Source of the DNA: Candidatus Neomicrothrix sp. UBA814
GTDB lineage: Bacteria > Actinomycetota > Acidimicrobiia > Acidimicrobiales > Poriferisodalaceae
Length of the DNA: 64,000 nucleotides
Assembly (NCBI GenBank): GCA_002296525.1
Contig: DBIA01000008.1
Location: 40,542 to 104,541 of the forward strand
Reading direction: 5' to 3'
A model generated the notes under the pieces. It made no database searches and was not told the origin of the DNA. It saw only the letters and a program-made list of their open reading frames with translations. Below, in pieces: positions 33,628 to 44,774 of this stretch (positions are counted from its first letter, which is position 1; each line of letters starts with the position of its first letter). The translations under genes were made by a program, and so were the position numbers.

Positions 33628-34298
33628 TATGGCAGCCTCTCGATTTCAGCCATTAGTGCAAAGCGCTCTGAATCTCCCGCACTCCGGTGAGACCAATATC
33701 GCTCATCGCTAGCAGTGCACCGTTGCACTTCGTAGTCGATCGAGACTGAACTATTCACTAGCATCGCCGCAACCGCCGCACCCAGGTCAAGGGCTGGCTT
33801 CCCGTACCTTGTTCGACCTGCAACGCCTTCACCAGCGATAGCCATCATTTCAGATAGATCATCGGGGCCGAATTCGTATTCTGCTGTCGATATGTGGGGG
33901 CCGACAATCGCTCTCACCGGTCCACTGCCCGAAGCCACGAATCTTCTCACCGCTGCGTCAATAACGCCCGCTCGAATGCCCCGCCAGCCAGCATGAACGA
34001 CACCGATAAGGGGCTTTGACGACGTCATGCCGTATAACGCCACCGACACACAGTCAGCACTCCGAACGCCTATTACCGCGCCCGGTGTCGAAGTAACAAG
34101 ACCGTCAGCTGGGTGGCCGTTGCCCTCTCCAGGTCGAAACACTGACAGGATCTCACTGCCATGTACCTGTTTAGGAAATGTGCGCACGTGCTGCTCTTCA
34201 GGCATGAACAAGGCGGAAGCGGCGTCGCCTTCGCTGCGCTCGGATATTCGAATCCGCACCGAGTGTTGCTTTCCCACGCGACGATGGAATGTCAACAC
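33627..34298 (-). CDS. pgeF: PgeF/YfiH-type laccase-domain protein
   Basis: Polyphenol-oxidase-like (LACC1/YfiH) family protein, 223 residues. Known members act on purine nucleosides or remove wrongly incorporated L-Ser from UDP-MurNAc precursors, so it suits a cell-wall cluster. Metal or active-site motifs are PKQVHGSEIL, RSADCVSVAL (Cys) and GVVHAGWRGIRAG (His). The GTG start at 34298 has GGGAG 9 nt upstream. It follows ftsZ by 36 bp. Confidence 0.9.
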   Translation of the reverse strand: MLTFHRRVGKQHSVRIRISERSEGDAASALFMPEEQHVRTFPKQVHGSEILSVFRPGEGNGHPADGLVTSTPGAVIGVRSADCVSVALYGMTSSKPLIGVVHAGWRGIRAGVIDAAVRRFVASGSGPVRAIVGPHISTAEYEFGPDDLSEMMAIAGEGVAGRTRYGKPALDLGAAVAAMLVNSSVSIDYEVQRCTASDERYWSHRSAGDSERFALMAEIERLP

Positions 34299-34334
34299 GA
34301 CTAAGTACTCCCAAAACGACCGGCAGCTAAGTCG

Positions 34335-35438
<1,104 letters not shown>

Positions 35439-35568
35439 TGGACCTCCTGGTATCTCGACTACAACTAATCGTTAGAAATAGATCGCAACACTGAAGGTAG
35501 CGCAAGTTCGCCGCTCTTAAGACCCGCCCACGCACCCCCACGACGAATTTTGAGTTTGTACCGGCAGT

Positions 35569-36312
35569 TCAGCTAGGTGACACTACCGGCCTCTCTGGAA
35601 CGGAGACATCGAGAACTCTGTCTGTCCTCATTTGTTCTTCTAAATAGCTCAGTAGGGCCGACAAAGCCACCACCTTGGCCGGGATCTGCTCCTCATCGCC
35701 AAAAATGACCTCCTGTGCGCTGTCTAGGCTGCCCGAGAGGTCACCCGTGGCGGGTTCACGGCGCAGGCTAACGAACCTCTCCAATAAGCCCGGAGGCATG
35801 GTCCTCAGAAGTGAAAGCAAAGAGGAGCTGTCGGCACTTAGATATGAGCCTGGTGTTCCTGCGGCCCGAATTCCGCTGATTCTCGGTAAATCAGGCGGTG
35901 ACGTGAGCCCATGAGTCAACACCCTCCCATCCGAGGCGATGAGCGCCCATTGCTCTGGTTCGCTCATAACCAAAGCGGCCGGTTGATGTTCAATAATTTC
36001 AATAAGCACTGCGCCACTCCACGAGCGGTCAACCGATACCGATTGAACCCTGGGCAAAGCTTCGATTCTGCGTCGGACCGCCGATTGATCTAACGACAGC
36101 AGCGGGTCTCCTGGCTCAAAACCTAATCGCTGTTCTATTTCTGCGAGGGTGAGGTGGTGTAAGCCATGCACTTCTATCTTCTCAATGTTTAGAAACGGTG
36201 AATATCCGACTGCAACGAAGCCGCCCACCAATAGGACCAGCGTAAGCGTGAGCCCCACTACGCCCTTGCGAATAACCGGCGACAGGGAAGCTCTCCGCGC
36301 TCGGGGCGACAT
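35569..36312 (-). CDS. ftsQ: Cell division protein FtsQ
   Basis: Bitopic divisome protein, 247 residues. It has a short basic cytoplasmic tail, one membrane segment (about residues 18-38), then a POTRA domain (PFLNIEKIEVHGLHHLTLAEIEQRLGF) and the FtsQ/DivIB beta domain (RIEALPRVQSVSVDRSWSGAVLIEIIEHQPAA). It starts 2 bp after the murB stop. It links FtsW/FtsI with FtsL and FtsB at the septum. Confidence 0.93.
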   Translation of the reverse strand: MSPRARRASLSPVIRKGVVGLTLTLVLLVGGFVAVGYSPFLNIEKIEVHGLHHLTLAEIEQRLGFEPGDPLLSLDQSAVRRRIEALPRVQSVSVDRSWSGAVLIEIIEHQPAALVMSEPEQWALIASDGRVLTHGLTSPPDLPRISGIRAAGTPGSYLSADSSSLLSLLRTMPPGLLERFVSLRREPATGDLSGSLDSAQEVIFGDEEQIPAKVVALSALLSYLEEQMRTDRVLDVSVPERPVVSPS

Positions 36313-36314
36313 CG

Positions 36315-37238
36315 CTAGTCCTCAAACCCCACTCGCTGAATTTCTGTTTTCAGCCCGATACCGGTTTCGGCATAGACCCGTCTGGCCACCGCAGCAATTA
36401 CAGCGTCTACATCATCTGCTGAGCCTCCGACATCTGCCTGAATAAAGTTGGCGTGTTTCGGCGAAACCTGTGCCGATCCAATTCGGAAACCTTTAAGGCC
36501 GAGGCGGTCAATCAACTCCGCAGAAGTTTCGTTGCTTGGATTAACAAACACTGACCCAGCGTTCTGCCCTCCCGGCTGATTCTCACGACGCCATCGAACA
36601 ACCTCATCCAGCACCCTTGCTCCGGAATTGTCGCGATCGTCACCAAGCTGCAGGGACGCACCTAGAATAATTTCTTCTTGCCTCACAGCGCTTGAGCGAT
36701 AACCAAACTCCAAGTCTTCATTGGCTACCGTTTTGACCTCCCCCGTGCGGAGCTCAAAGAGTTCAACCGCTTGAACGCATGCCTGCATGTCGCTTCCGTG
36801 ACCGCCGGCGTTCATTCGTACCGCTCCACCAACCGACCCAGGTACGCCCACAGCCCATTCGAAGCCGCTTAGCCCTTCAGCAACGCAACGACGCGCGAGC
36901 GTAGGTAAAGCGACTTTGCCTCCAACTTCAACTTTGCCGGAACTCTGGTCAAACTTAGTAGAAGAGAAATCCGACCCTAGGGAAACCACAATCCCTTTGA
37001 ATCCTTCATCAGCTACAAGCAAATTAGATCCCTTGCCAATAACCAGAACAGGTAATTCTGCCTCATTTTTGGCTTCACGGACTTTCCATAAATCTTCTTG
37101 GTTATTAGCGATCAGATGCAATGCTGCGTGACCACCGACACGGTAGGTAGTCATGGCGCCCAAGTCGACGTCAGGCTGCGCGCGTGGGCCCAATATTTGT
37201 CGCGCCACCGCTATCGAGTCCGACACTCCATGACTCAT
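36315..37238 (-). CDS. murB: UDP-N-acetylenolpyruvoylglucosamine reductase
   Basis: FAD enzyme that reduces UDP-GlcNAc-enolpyruvate to UDP-MurNAc. The 307-residue protein has the FAD region TTYRVGGHAALHL and LVIGKGSNLLVAD, the GVPGSVGGAVRMNAG block, the FGYRSSA arginine, the proton-donor Ser in NAGSVFVNP and the KHANFIQADVGGSADDV motif. It overlaps murC by 4 bp. Confidence 0.96.
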   Translation of the reverse strand: MSHGVSDSIAVARQILGPRAQPDVDLGAMTTYRVGGHAALHLIANNQEDLWKVREAKNEAELPVLVIGKGSNLLVADEGFKGIVVSLGSDFSSTKFDQSSGKVEVGGKVALPTLARRCVAEGLSGFEWAVGVPGSVGGAVRMNAGGHGSDMQACVQAVELFELRTGEVKTVANEDLEFGYRSSAVRQEEIILGASLQLGDDRDNSGARVLDEVVRWRRENQPGGQNAGSVFVNPSNETSAELIDRLGLKGFRIGSAQVSPKHANFIQADVGGSADDVDAVIAAVARRVYAETGIGLKTEIQRVGFED

Positions 37239-38650
37239 TGCGGCTGCTTTCGCGGTCTGCGTCGACTCTGGACTTCATCTGCAACCGAGGTCAAATCCCC
37301 CGCGCCCATAGTCAAACAAAGGTCGCCGGGACGAAGAATAGAGTCCAAATAATCGGCAACTTGTTCACGGCCGGGCAAATATGTGATTGATGATTTTGGG
37401 TGATCATCAAGAATCGCGCGGACTAACAACTCTCCTGTTATCCCGGGTCTAGGCGATTCACCTGCGCCGTAAACCCCGGTGAGAACTATGTGATCCGCAT
37501 CTACAAATGAATCACTGAACTCTCTCCACAACTCGGCTGTTCTGCTGTACCTATGAGGTTGAAACACGGCGACGATTCTGTCCCACTCGCCTGCTTTTGC
37601 GGCTGCCAACACAGCAGTTACTTCTGTAGGAAGATGCGCATAATCATCGACATACACCACTCCCTGATCCTCTCCTCTAAATTCGAACCGTCTGGCAACA
37701 CCTGCGAATCTCGCCAAGGCCGTCGTCACCAACTCTGGGTCCGCACCCATTTCGACTGAGGTAGCGAACGCAGCTGTTGCGTTCAAAACATTGTGGAGGC
37801 CCGGAACTGGTAGTTCAATTTTGGCGATGCGTTTCCCTTCTCGGATTAGTTCGAAAGTTGAGGTGTAACGACTAGTGACAACCCCGACAACCCTATAGTC
37901 GGCGCTTTCGGCGGTTCCATAGGTAAGACACTCTCCTACCTCGGCAGCGAGTTCAGCTGCACCTGGATCGTCGATACAAACTATTCGAGGGCCGTCGACG
38001 GCTTTCAAAAAATCTGTGAATGCATGGACTAAAGCCTCGTAGGTTCCAAAGTAGTCGAGGTGATCGCTTTCCAAGTTGGTCACTATCGCAGTCGCTGCAC
38101 CAACCTTCAAGAATGTGCCGTCCGACTCATCGGCTTCTACAACGAAAAGCTCGCCTTGATCATTCCACACAGCTCCCGAACCGATGTCGTTGAGATCTCC
38201 TCCAACTATGAAGGAGGGCGCAAGACCTGCTGCCGTGAGCGCTAGCGCCAACATGGATGATGTTGTTGTCTTCCCGTGAGTTCCCGCTACCGCAATAGTC
38301 TGCTTCGTACTACAGATCGCAGCGAGTATTTCAGCGCGACTGAGGACTACTCGCCTCGCATCTAACGCTGCCTGAATCTCTACATTGGAGTCTGGCACCG
38401 CCGTGGATCTGCAAATGATCGATGCCTCTCCAATATTGCCTGCATGGTGACCCACTTCGATTCTGGCACCCATTGAGCGAAGGCGGCTAACCCCGGCGGA
38501 TTCACGGAGATCGCTACCACTGACTGAATGGCCCATCGACAACAAAACGGCGGCAATCGCATTCATGCCGGCACCACCGGCACCAACCACGTGGATCGAA
38601 GGGAGATCCAAAAGAGATGTCTGGTTTAAGTCTGATGCTTTCAAAGTCAT
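37235..38650 (-). CDS. murC: UDP-N-acetylmuramate--L-alanine ligase
   Basis: Adds the first residue of the peptidoglycan stem peptide. At 471 residues it has the N-terminal Rossmann segment IHVVGAGGAGMNAIAAVL, the ATP loop VAGTHGKTTTSSML, EADESDGTF and the C-terminal DDYAHLPTEV block with FQPHRYSRT. It overlaps murG and murB by 4 bp each. Confidence 0.97.
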   Translation of the reverse strand: MTLKASDLNQTSLLDLPSIHVVGAGGAGMNAIAAVLLSMGHSVSGSDLRESAGVSRLRSMGARIEVGHHAGNIGEASIICRSTAVPDSNVEIQAALDARRVVLSRAEILAAICSTKQTIAVAGTHGKTTTSSMLALALTAAGLAPSFIVGGDLNDIGSGAVWNDQGELFVVEADESDGTFLKVGAATAIVTNLESDHLDYFGTYEALVHAFTDFLKAVDGPRIVCIDDPGAAELAAEVGECLTYGTAESADYRVVGVVTSRYTSTFELIREGKRIAKIELPVPGLHNVLNATAAFATSVEMGADPELVTTALARFAGVARRFEFRGEDQGVVYVDDYAHLPTEVTAVLAAAKAGEWDRIVAVFQPHRYSRTAELWREFSDSFVDADHIVLTGVYGAGESPRPGITGELLVRAILDDHPKSSITYLPGREQVADYLDSILRPGDLCLTMGAGDLTSVADEVQSRRRPRKQPQ

Positions 38651-39795
38651 CGTTTTTTTCGGCCGTTCGGTGATTGTTTACCTGATGCATGGATGAGCAC
38701 GAGATCAGCTACGTTTCGAGTCGCTCTTGGAAACCCAACGCTACGCCGATGTCTTTCACCATCTGGGTCATCTGAGCCTTGAGATGCACTAAGCATTCGC
38801 TCAATCTCCGTGGTCAAACGCTTTCCGTCTAATTCAGCGTCATCTACGACTGTCGCGAACCCTGCCTTCACTAGCACATCAGCATTTCGACGTTGATGGT
38901 CGTTCGGAGCGTTCGGAAGCGGAACCAAGATAGCTGGGACACCCAAGACGGCAAGTTCCGCGCTAGTGGAACCACCAGGCCGGCAAACTACTAAGTCAGC
39001 AGCCGCTATTGCTTTCGGCAGGTTGTCGTCATACTCAAGCGATCGAATGTTTTCAGGCAAAGAGGAGGGCACTGCATGCCAATCTCGTCGACCAACAACA
39101 TGATGAATTATTGGTAGTTGAGCAGATGAAGCAGCTTGCCATAAGGCTCGGTTGATCCGAAGTGACCCTAAGGACCCGCCGAACACAACTACCACTGGAT
39201 CATGTCGGGGCCACCCCAATTCAGGTCTGCTCTCGCGACCCAATTTATGGGCTTCTAGCACCGAGTCTCGGATTGGGTTACCGGTTACAACTTCGTTTTT
39301 GAGGCCGGTTCCAGGGCTTGGCACAGCTGCAGCCTTGGCAAAGTTCCTCAAAAGTCGATTCGTGGCTGAAGCCGCTGCATTTTGTTCCGCTAGCACTAAG
39401 GGAACTCTCAAGATCACCGCCCCTAGAGCACCAGGTAAAGCCGCGTATCCTCCCAGGGACAACACGACTCTCGGCCTTAACCGAGCGATTATCCAGATGG
39501 CTCTTACTACCGCCCAGCAAATTCCGATCAGGTTCCAGAAATTGGCAAGGGAAATGCGGCGGCCATTCAAGCCGCGACCGGTGAGCGCCCAAAGACGATA
39601 CCCCGACTCTGGAACCAGTTGCTTTTCCAGACCGCGGGCGCTTCCAATAAACACAATCTGATCTTTGTTCCAACCATCTTTTTGAAGCTCTTCAGCTACA
39701 GCAAGACCTGGCAACAGATGACCTGCTGTCCCTCCCCCAGCAATAACCACTTCACACTTTGACAGGCCACTCTGTTGGAAGTTTGAGTCCTTCAT
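38647..39795 (-). CDS. murG: UDP-GlcNAc:lipid I GlcNAc transferase
   Basis: Makes lipid II from lipid I on the inner face of the membrane. The 382-residue GT-B enzyme has the glycine-rich donor loops GGGTAGHLLPGLAVAEEL and VFGGSLGSLRINRAL, a membrane-associating hydrophobic patch (FWNLIGICWAVVRAIWIIARLRP), and the CRPGGSTSAELAVLG UDP-binding motif. It overlaps its neighbours by 4 bp. Confidence 0.96.
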   Translation of the reverse strand: MKDSNFQQSGLSKCEVVIAGGGTAGHLLPGLAVAEELQKDGWNKDQIVFIGSARGLEKQLVPESGYRLWALTGRGLNGRRISLANFWNLIGICWAVVRAIWIIARLRPRVVLSLGGYAALPGALGAVILRVPLVLAEQNAAASATNRLLRNFAKAAAVPSPGTGLKNEVVTGNPIRDSVLEAHKLGRESRPELGWPRHDPVVVVFGGSLGSLRINRALWQAASSAQLPIIHHVVGRRDWHAVPSSLPENIRSLEYDDNLPKAIAAADLVVCRPGGSTSAELAVLGVPAILVPLPNAPNDHQRRNADVLVKAGFATVVDDAELDGKRLTTEIERMLSASQGSDDPDGERHRRSVGFPRATRNVADLVLIHASGKQSPNGRKKR

Positions 39796-40931
39796 GTTGA
39801 TTGCCGCGCAATATTTAGCAGAAGCCCAGCAGCTATTGCGTTGAGAATTAACGACGTCCCGCCGTAAGAGATGAACGGGAGTGTGACTCCCGTGATCGGA
39901 AGCGATCCCAGAACTCCTAATAGGTTGACCGTCATCTGAACCAGGAACCAGATGGATATACCTGCTGCCAGAAGAGATCCAAATACGTCCGGAGCTCCTT
40001 GTGCTGTGCGGAACCCCGCCACTATGAACGTTCCAAGCAAAATCACAACAGGTAGGGCGCCCATAAAGCCAAGTTGTTCTCCCACCACAGCGAAGACAAA
40101 GTCAGTGTCGGCCGCGGGCACCCACCCCCACTCTGCATGACCGCCCCCAAGGCCTGTTCCTTTCAGGCCCCCTCGAGCCAAGCTCAGTAATCCTTGGGTC
40201 ACCTGCCAGCTAGAACCTTCGATATCGTCCGAGGGATTAAAGAAAGCCACGACCCTTGCACGGCGATAAGACTCGCTGAGAATAAGAAAACTCCCGAGAA
40301 GAACACCTACCCCGATCAAAGGGGCTAGGTGTTTGACCGGGACGCCCGCTGCCCACATCATTCCGAGAGCGATGATGCCGATTATCAAAGCAGTGCTTAA
40401 ATCGCGTTGGATGTAAATGAGACCGCAAACAATCGCAACCCAGATTGAGATGGGAACTGTGACTCTGTCTAAACGATCGAGAAAGTACCGCCGCTGGTCA
40501 AGAAATGACGCAACGCCAATAACTAAAGCAAACTTCGCTAATTCGGAAGGCTGGACGTTGAAGAGCCCGAAATCGAGCCACCTTTTACTGCCACCACTGG
40601 TCCGGCCCACAAATTGAACTAGCAATAAAGAGAACGTTGCTGATGCGACGAGGGCCGGAGCCCAACGTCTCCAAGTTCGATAGTCACGGTTAAGGACAAA
40701 CAAAAGAGCCACAACGGCGATGGTCACCCAAGAGGCATGTTTGCCAAAGGTGGCAAAAGCATCACCCTTTTTTACGATCGCTGTCGGTGTAGACGCGAGT
40801 AGAACCGCAACGGTTCCTGTAAGCATGAGGAGCAACACCGAAGCCAACATTGCCAAGTACCGCCAAGGTGGCCTAGTCGCATTCGCTCCTGCGGCTTCGT
40901 TCGCCCCTATTGGGAAGAAAACCTTGGTCAC
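39792..40931 (-). CDS. ftsW: SEDS peptidoglycan glycosyltransferase FtsW
   Basis: Septal glycan polymerase working with FtsI. The 379-residue protein has about ten membrane segments and the SEDS motifs GGSKRWLDFGLFNVQPSELAKFALVIG, the large extracellular loop with GGGHAEWGWVPAADTDFVFAVVGEQLG, and LPFISYGGTSLI near the end. The N-terminal 25 residues are cytoplasmic. It overlaps murD and murG by 4 bp each. Position between murD and murG favours FtsW over RodA. Confidence 0.95.
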   Translation of the reverse strand: MTKVFFPIGANEAAGANATRPPWRYLAMLASVLLLMLTGTVAVLLASTPTAIVKKGDAFATFGKHASWVTIAVVALLFVLNRDYRTWRRWAPALVASATFSLLLVQFVGRTSGGSKRWLDFGLFNVQPSELAKFALVIGVASFLDQRRYFLDRLDRVTVPISIWVAIVCGLIYIQRDLSTALIIGIIALGMMWAAGVPVKHLAPLIGVGVLLGSFLILSESYRRARVVAFFNPSDDIEGSSWQVTQGLLSLARGGLKGTGLGGGHAEWGWVPAADTDFVFAVVGEQLGFMGALPVVILLGTFIVAGFRTAQGAPDVFGSLLAAGISIWFLVQMTVNLLGVLGSLPITGVTLPFISYGGTSLILNAIAAGLLLNIARQST

Positions 40932-42274
40932 GTGACTTCTCTCCGTTCATTCAGTTCACCCACGATGTGTTTAAATTCGTCCCCGCGTTCGACGTAATTG
41001 CTGTACCAATCAAATGAAGCACAAGCTGGGGAGAGGACTACATCAGCCCGAAAGCGAACGGCATAGTCAAACGCTAGAGACACTGCATCTTCCATCGAGT
41101 TCGCAATAGCCACCGGTAGATCTCCCCTGAAGATTTCGATGACATCTTCGCTGGCGTCGCCAATAGCTACTACCGCTCGAAGCTGACTCCTCAGTGACGC
41201 AAGCTCCCCTAGATCGAGTCCCTTGTTTCGCCCTCCCGCAATCAATACGACAGCATCCAAGCCACCGACTCCAGCTACGGTCGCATGAGGCGTAGTGGCC
41301 TTGCTGTCATTAAAAAATCGAACCTTTTTGCTGGTCGCGACTAATTCCATCCGATGAGGCAGTCCTTGGAAGTCACACAGAGTCTCGCGAGCTCCGTGAA
41401 TTGAAGCCCCCATGGAAAGACTCAATGCAACTGATGCACAAGCGTTTAAGAGATCGTGTGGGCGTGCCAGCGGAAGATCTGAGATATCAATAACTTTCTC
41501 GCCGTGAGCGCTAAGCACTGACTGCGTGCAGTGGACATCTCCAGCAGATAACCCAAAGGTGACCCGTTGCGCTTCAAGCTTCGGAAGCCACGAAGCGAGC
41601 GGCCCTAATTCGTTAGGGACTATTGCAAAGTCATCGGAGCTTTGACCATGGAAAATCTTGGCTTTCGCTAAAGCATAAGATTCGAAATCGCCGTGCCAGT
41701 CAAGGTGGTCGGGCGACAAATTGAGCCAAGCTGCCGACTGAGCTCGGAAATGTTGGACTCGATCCAACGCGAATGAAGAGGCCTCAACTACGAGAACCTC
41801 GTTTTCATCGAACTGATCAGCTAGAGCAGCAACAAACGACACCTCAGTGTTTCCGACAGCAGCAGCTTTGATCTCGGAATTGTTAAGGATCTGTGCAGTT
41901 AATTCTGTGACTGTCGTCTTCCCGTTAGTTCCTGTTACCGCCGCTCGCGGCCGGTGGTCCCAGAAAGCTCCCACGTCTAGTTCACTCAAGACAGCTATGC
42001 CTTTTTTGTCCGCCATGCGGAGGAGGTTGTGGTATCTCGGTATCCCCGGGCTCGGCACCACTAAGTCAACTTTGCTCAGCGCTTCATCTAGCTGCTCTTC
42101 AGATGTCGCATCGACTACTTCGATAGCTAACTTACTGGCCGCTTCCATAATCGCTTCGGGTTGATCATCTGCGACGATGACGTGGTGGCCGCGAGCAAGC
42201 AAGGCTTCAGCTAGTGCTCTACCCGTGAGTCCTAGCCCACCAACAGCGACGCTCGATAGGTCGAATCCTGTCAC
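40928..42274 (-). CDS. murD: UDP-MurNAc-L-alanine--D-glutamate ligase
   Basis: Adds D-Glu to UDP-MurNAc-L-Ala. At 448 residues it has the N-terminal GLGLTGRALAEAL Rossmann loop, the ATP loop VTGTNGKTTVTEL, LNLSPDHLDWHGDFESYALAKAKI with the carbamylated Lys, FNDSKATTPHAT and the C-terminal LSPACASFDWYSNYVERGDEF. It overlaps mraY by 4 bp. Confidence 0.97.
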   Translation of the reverse strand: MTGFDLSSVAVGGLGLTGRALAEALLARGHHVIVADDQPEAIMEAASKLAIEVVDATSEEQLDEALSKVDLVVPSPGIPRYHNLLRMADKKGIAVLSELDVGAFWDHRPRAAVTGTNGKTTVTELTAQILNNSEIKAAAVGNTEVSFVAALADQFDENEVLVVEASSFALDRVQHFRAQSAAWLNLSPDHLDWHGDFESYALAKAKIFHGQSSDDFAIVPNELGPLASWLPKLEAQRVTFGLSAGDVHCTQSVLSAHGEKVIDISDLPLARPHDLLNACASVALSLSMGASIHGARETLCDFQGLPHRMELVATSKKVRFFNDSKATTPHATVAGVGGLDAVVLIAGGRNKGLDLGELASLRSQLRAVVAIGDASEDVIEIFRGDLPVAIANSMEDAVSLAFDYAVRFRADVVLSPACASFDWYSNYVERGDEFKHIVGELNERREVT

Positions 42275-43329
42275 GGCAGATACGTCCGGTTTATGAAGCC
42301 GGCCGAGTCAATGCTAATGAAATCGGCATAGAAGGCACCCAAGGCGAAAGCAACAAAGATTCCATTAATGATCCACATCCGAATCAGAACCGTGGTTTCC
42401 GGCCAACCGGCTAACTCAAAGTGGTGATGTATCGGCGCCATTCGAAATACCCGGCGTTGAAACAACCGGTAGCTAGCGACCTGCAAGATGACGGAAAAGG
42501 TCTCAAGGACATATAGCGCACCAATGACCGGCAGGAGGAGGTGAGTCTCAAGAAGCAAAGCCAAACCTGCAAAGGCAGTCCCAATTGCCAATGAGCCAGT
42601 GTCGCCCATAAAGATCCGCGCTGGGGGGGCATTCCACCATAGAAATCCGATACATGCGCCGGTCATTGCTGCGGCAACGATGGCTAGATCCAATGCATGG
42701 TTGACGTTGTAACTCTCCGGGTGCCTAAAAATCCAGTAGCCAATGATTACGAAAGCCGAAAAGCCGATAGCCGACGAGCCCCCCGCTAAGCCATCAAGTC
42801 CATCGGTTAGGTTCACTGCATTTGCAGTTGCGATTACCAAGATCGAAGCCCAAATTACCCAGACCAGCTTGCCTATAGAAATGCCCGGTAGGTCGGCCCG
42901 TGTTAACGCAATGACCGGACTGGTTTGTGCCCAATACATTGACATCACGGCGAAGCCGCAAGCTACGACAAGGAGACCGACAATTTTGGCTGACTTGTTA
43001 AGCCCCAAGTTTCGTTCACGGCTTACTTTGATCCAATCATCGATTAAACCCACCCCACTGGCCGCAACAATTGCAACAATGAGAACAAGGCCGGACCGCG
43101 TGAAAATCGTTTCAGAACGAATGTGGCTAACTAGGTAGCCAGCAACAGCGCCGCCAACTATGGCAACGCCACCCATAGTTGGCGTTCCCGCCTTCGTTAG
43201 GTGCCCTTGAGGCCCGTCTACGCGGATCGGTTGCCCTACTCCGCGGTTGCGTAACCAAGGAACTAAAATGCGGGTGCCAATGAGACTGACACCCATAGAC
43301 ACACCCGCGGCAATCAGCAAGGCGATCAT
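42271..43329 (-). CDS. mraY: Phospho-MurNAc-pentapeptide translocase
   Basis: Forms lipid I from UDP-MurNAc-pentapeptide and undecaprenyl phosphate. The 352-residue protein has ten membrane segments. It shows KAGTPTMGGVAI, the DDWIKVSRERNLGLNKSAK active-site loop with paired Asp, NAVNLTDGLDGLAGG, FMGDTGSLAIG and the cytoplasmic HHH of APIHHHFE. It overlaps murE directly by 4 bp. The murF gene that usually lies between them is absent. Confidence 0.97.
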   Translation of the reverse strand: MIALLIAAGVSMGVSLIGTRILVPWLRNRGVGQPIRVDGPQGHLTKAGTPTMGGVAIVGGAVAGYLVSHIRSETIFTRSGLVLIVAIVAASGVGLIDDWIKVSRERNLGLNKSAKIVGLLVVACGFAVMSMYWAQTSPVIALTRADLPGISIGKLVWVIWASILVIATANAVNLTDGLDGLAGGSSAIGFSAFVIIGYWIFRHPESYNVNHALDLAIVAAAMTGACIGFLWWNAPPARIFMGDTGSLAIGTAFAGLALLLETHLLLPVIGALYVLETFSVILQVASYRLFQRRVFRMAPIHHHFELAGWPETTVLIRMWIINGIFVAFALGAFYADFISIDSAGFINRTYLP

Positions 43330-44768
43330 GGGATGTTGCTTTCTCTTCGTCTCATCAGTGCGTCCCGACTAACCGCGGCATCATCAAAGGGCAACCGTTG
43401 TTCGCCGACAATTTGGTAGGTCTCATGCCCTTTACCTGCAATCAGCACTAGGTCCCCTGGCTGGGCTTCGGTAATCGCAGTATCAATCGCCTCACCGCGA
43501 TCGAGAACAATTCGATACGGGGTTCCGCTACTCCCAACTCCTTCGGCTATTTCGTTCGCGATCTCTATCGGAACCTCGGACCTTGGATTGTCGGATGTAA
43601 CAATTATCTCATCAGCGAGTTGCGTAGCGATGGCGCCCATGAGGGGGCGTTTCGATGGGTCCCTATCGCCACCCGCGCCGAAGACAACCCATAACCGGCG
43701 GTCGCAGAGTCCGCGCACCGCACGCAAAGCCTCTTTCAAAGCTTCGGGTTTATGCGAATAGTCCACAATCACTACCAAATCCGAATTTGGCACTGTGACT
43801 GGTTCCATTCTTCCCTTGACAGGCGAGACGTGTGCCAACCCTTCGACTATCACTTCCTGCTGCCATCCGAGGGCCCTCAGCGTTTCTGCGGCTACGAGCA
43901 GGTTCATCAAATTGAAGGCACCCAGAAATGGGGTTTCTATTTCTTGTCCTCGCCACACGAAAGACGAGCCACTCCGGGTGAGTTTGGGATTTCCGATTAG
44001 TTGGGGGTCGACAACCACTAGGCCTTCATGACCTATGCCTCGAAGTTCAGAAGCAAGCCGTTTCCCCCACGCATCGCTTACTGCGACGACCGCAACAGGA
44101 CATTCAAAGTCAAATAACCGGCGCTTGGCTTGAAAGTAAGCCTCCATATCTTCATGAAAGTCGAGGTGTTCCGGGCTGAGGTTCGTAAAGACCGTCGCTT
44201 CGAAGTCCACTCCTTTAACCCGATCAAACTCAAGGGCATGAGAAGAGACTTCGAGACAAGCCCATTCTTTGTTTTCATCCCTAATTTTCGCTAACGACCG
44301 TTGCAGTTCAGGTGCTTCAGGCGTGGTGTAATCACCCGTAAGAGTGCCAAGAACATCCGCCGTTGTTCCGCACCTCTCCAAGACATCGGCTAAGACCTGA
44401 ACTGTTGTGCTCTTCCCTGCGGTTCCCGTAACCCCGATGACCTTTAACTTCTTTGATGGTTCGCCATGAATCACGGACGAGGCGGGCCCTAAAGCTTCTC
44501 TGACATTCGGCACCAAGATTTGCGGGATGGCATGTTCCAACTTGCGTTCGACCAACAGCGCACAAGCCCCTTTGCGAACTGCTTCGTCCGCATATTGGTG
44601 ACCGTCGTCATGGACACCAATCACACAAGCGAACAGGTCACCTTGGGTTACTGCACGACTATCGAGAGTGACACCCGTCACTTGGATACTGCTTTCAGGA
44701 TCCTCAAGGTTCGAAAGAGAAGCTCCTTGGCATGCCATAACGATTTCCTCTAAAGAAGTTCCCGCCAT
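43326..44768 (-). CDS. murE: UDP-MurNAc-tripeptide synthetase MurE
   Basis: Adds the third stem-peptide residue. The 480-residue protein has TGVTLDSRAVTQGDLFACVIG, an ATP loop reading GTAGKSTT rather than the usual GTNGKTT, LEVSSHAL, the carbamylated-Lys segment FQAKRRLFD, VDYSHKPEAL and SDNPRSE. The DNPR signature indicates meso-diaminopimelate as the added residue. It starts 6 bp after ftsI and overlaps mraY by 4 bp. Confidence 0.95.
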   Translation of the reverse strand: MAGTSLEEIVMACQGASLSNLEDPESSIQVTGVTLDSRAVTQGDLFACVIGVHDDGHQYADEAVRKGACALLVERKLEHAIPQILVPNVREALGPASSVIHGEPSKKLKVIGVTGTAGKSTTVQVLADVLERCGTTADVLGTLTGDYTTPEAPELQRSLAKIRDENKEWACLEVSSHALEFDRVKGVDFEATVFTNLSPEHLDFHEDMEAYFQAKRRLFDFECPVAVVAVSDAWGKRLASELRGIGHEGLVVVDPQLIGNPKLTRSGSSFVWRGQEIETPFLGAFNLMNLLVAAETLRALGWQQEVIVEGLAHVSPVKGRMEPVTVPNSDLVVIVDYSHKPEALKEALRAVRGLCDRRLWVVFGAGGDRDPSKRPLMGAIATQLADEIIVTSDNPRSEVPIEIANEIAEGVGSSGTPYRIVLDRGEAIDTAITEAQPGDLVLIAGKGHETYQIVGEQRLPFDDAAVSRDALMRRRESNIP

Positions 44769-44774
44769 ACCCCT

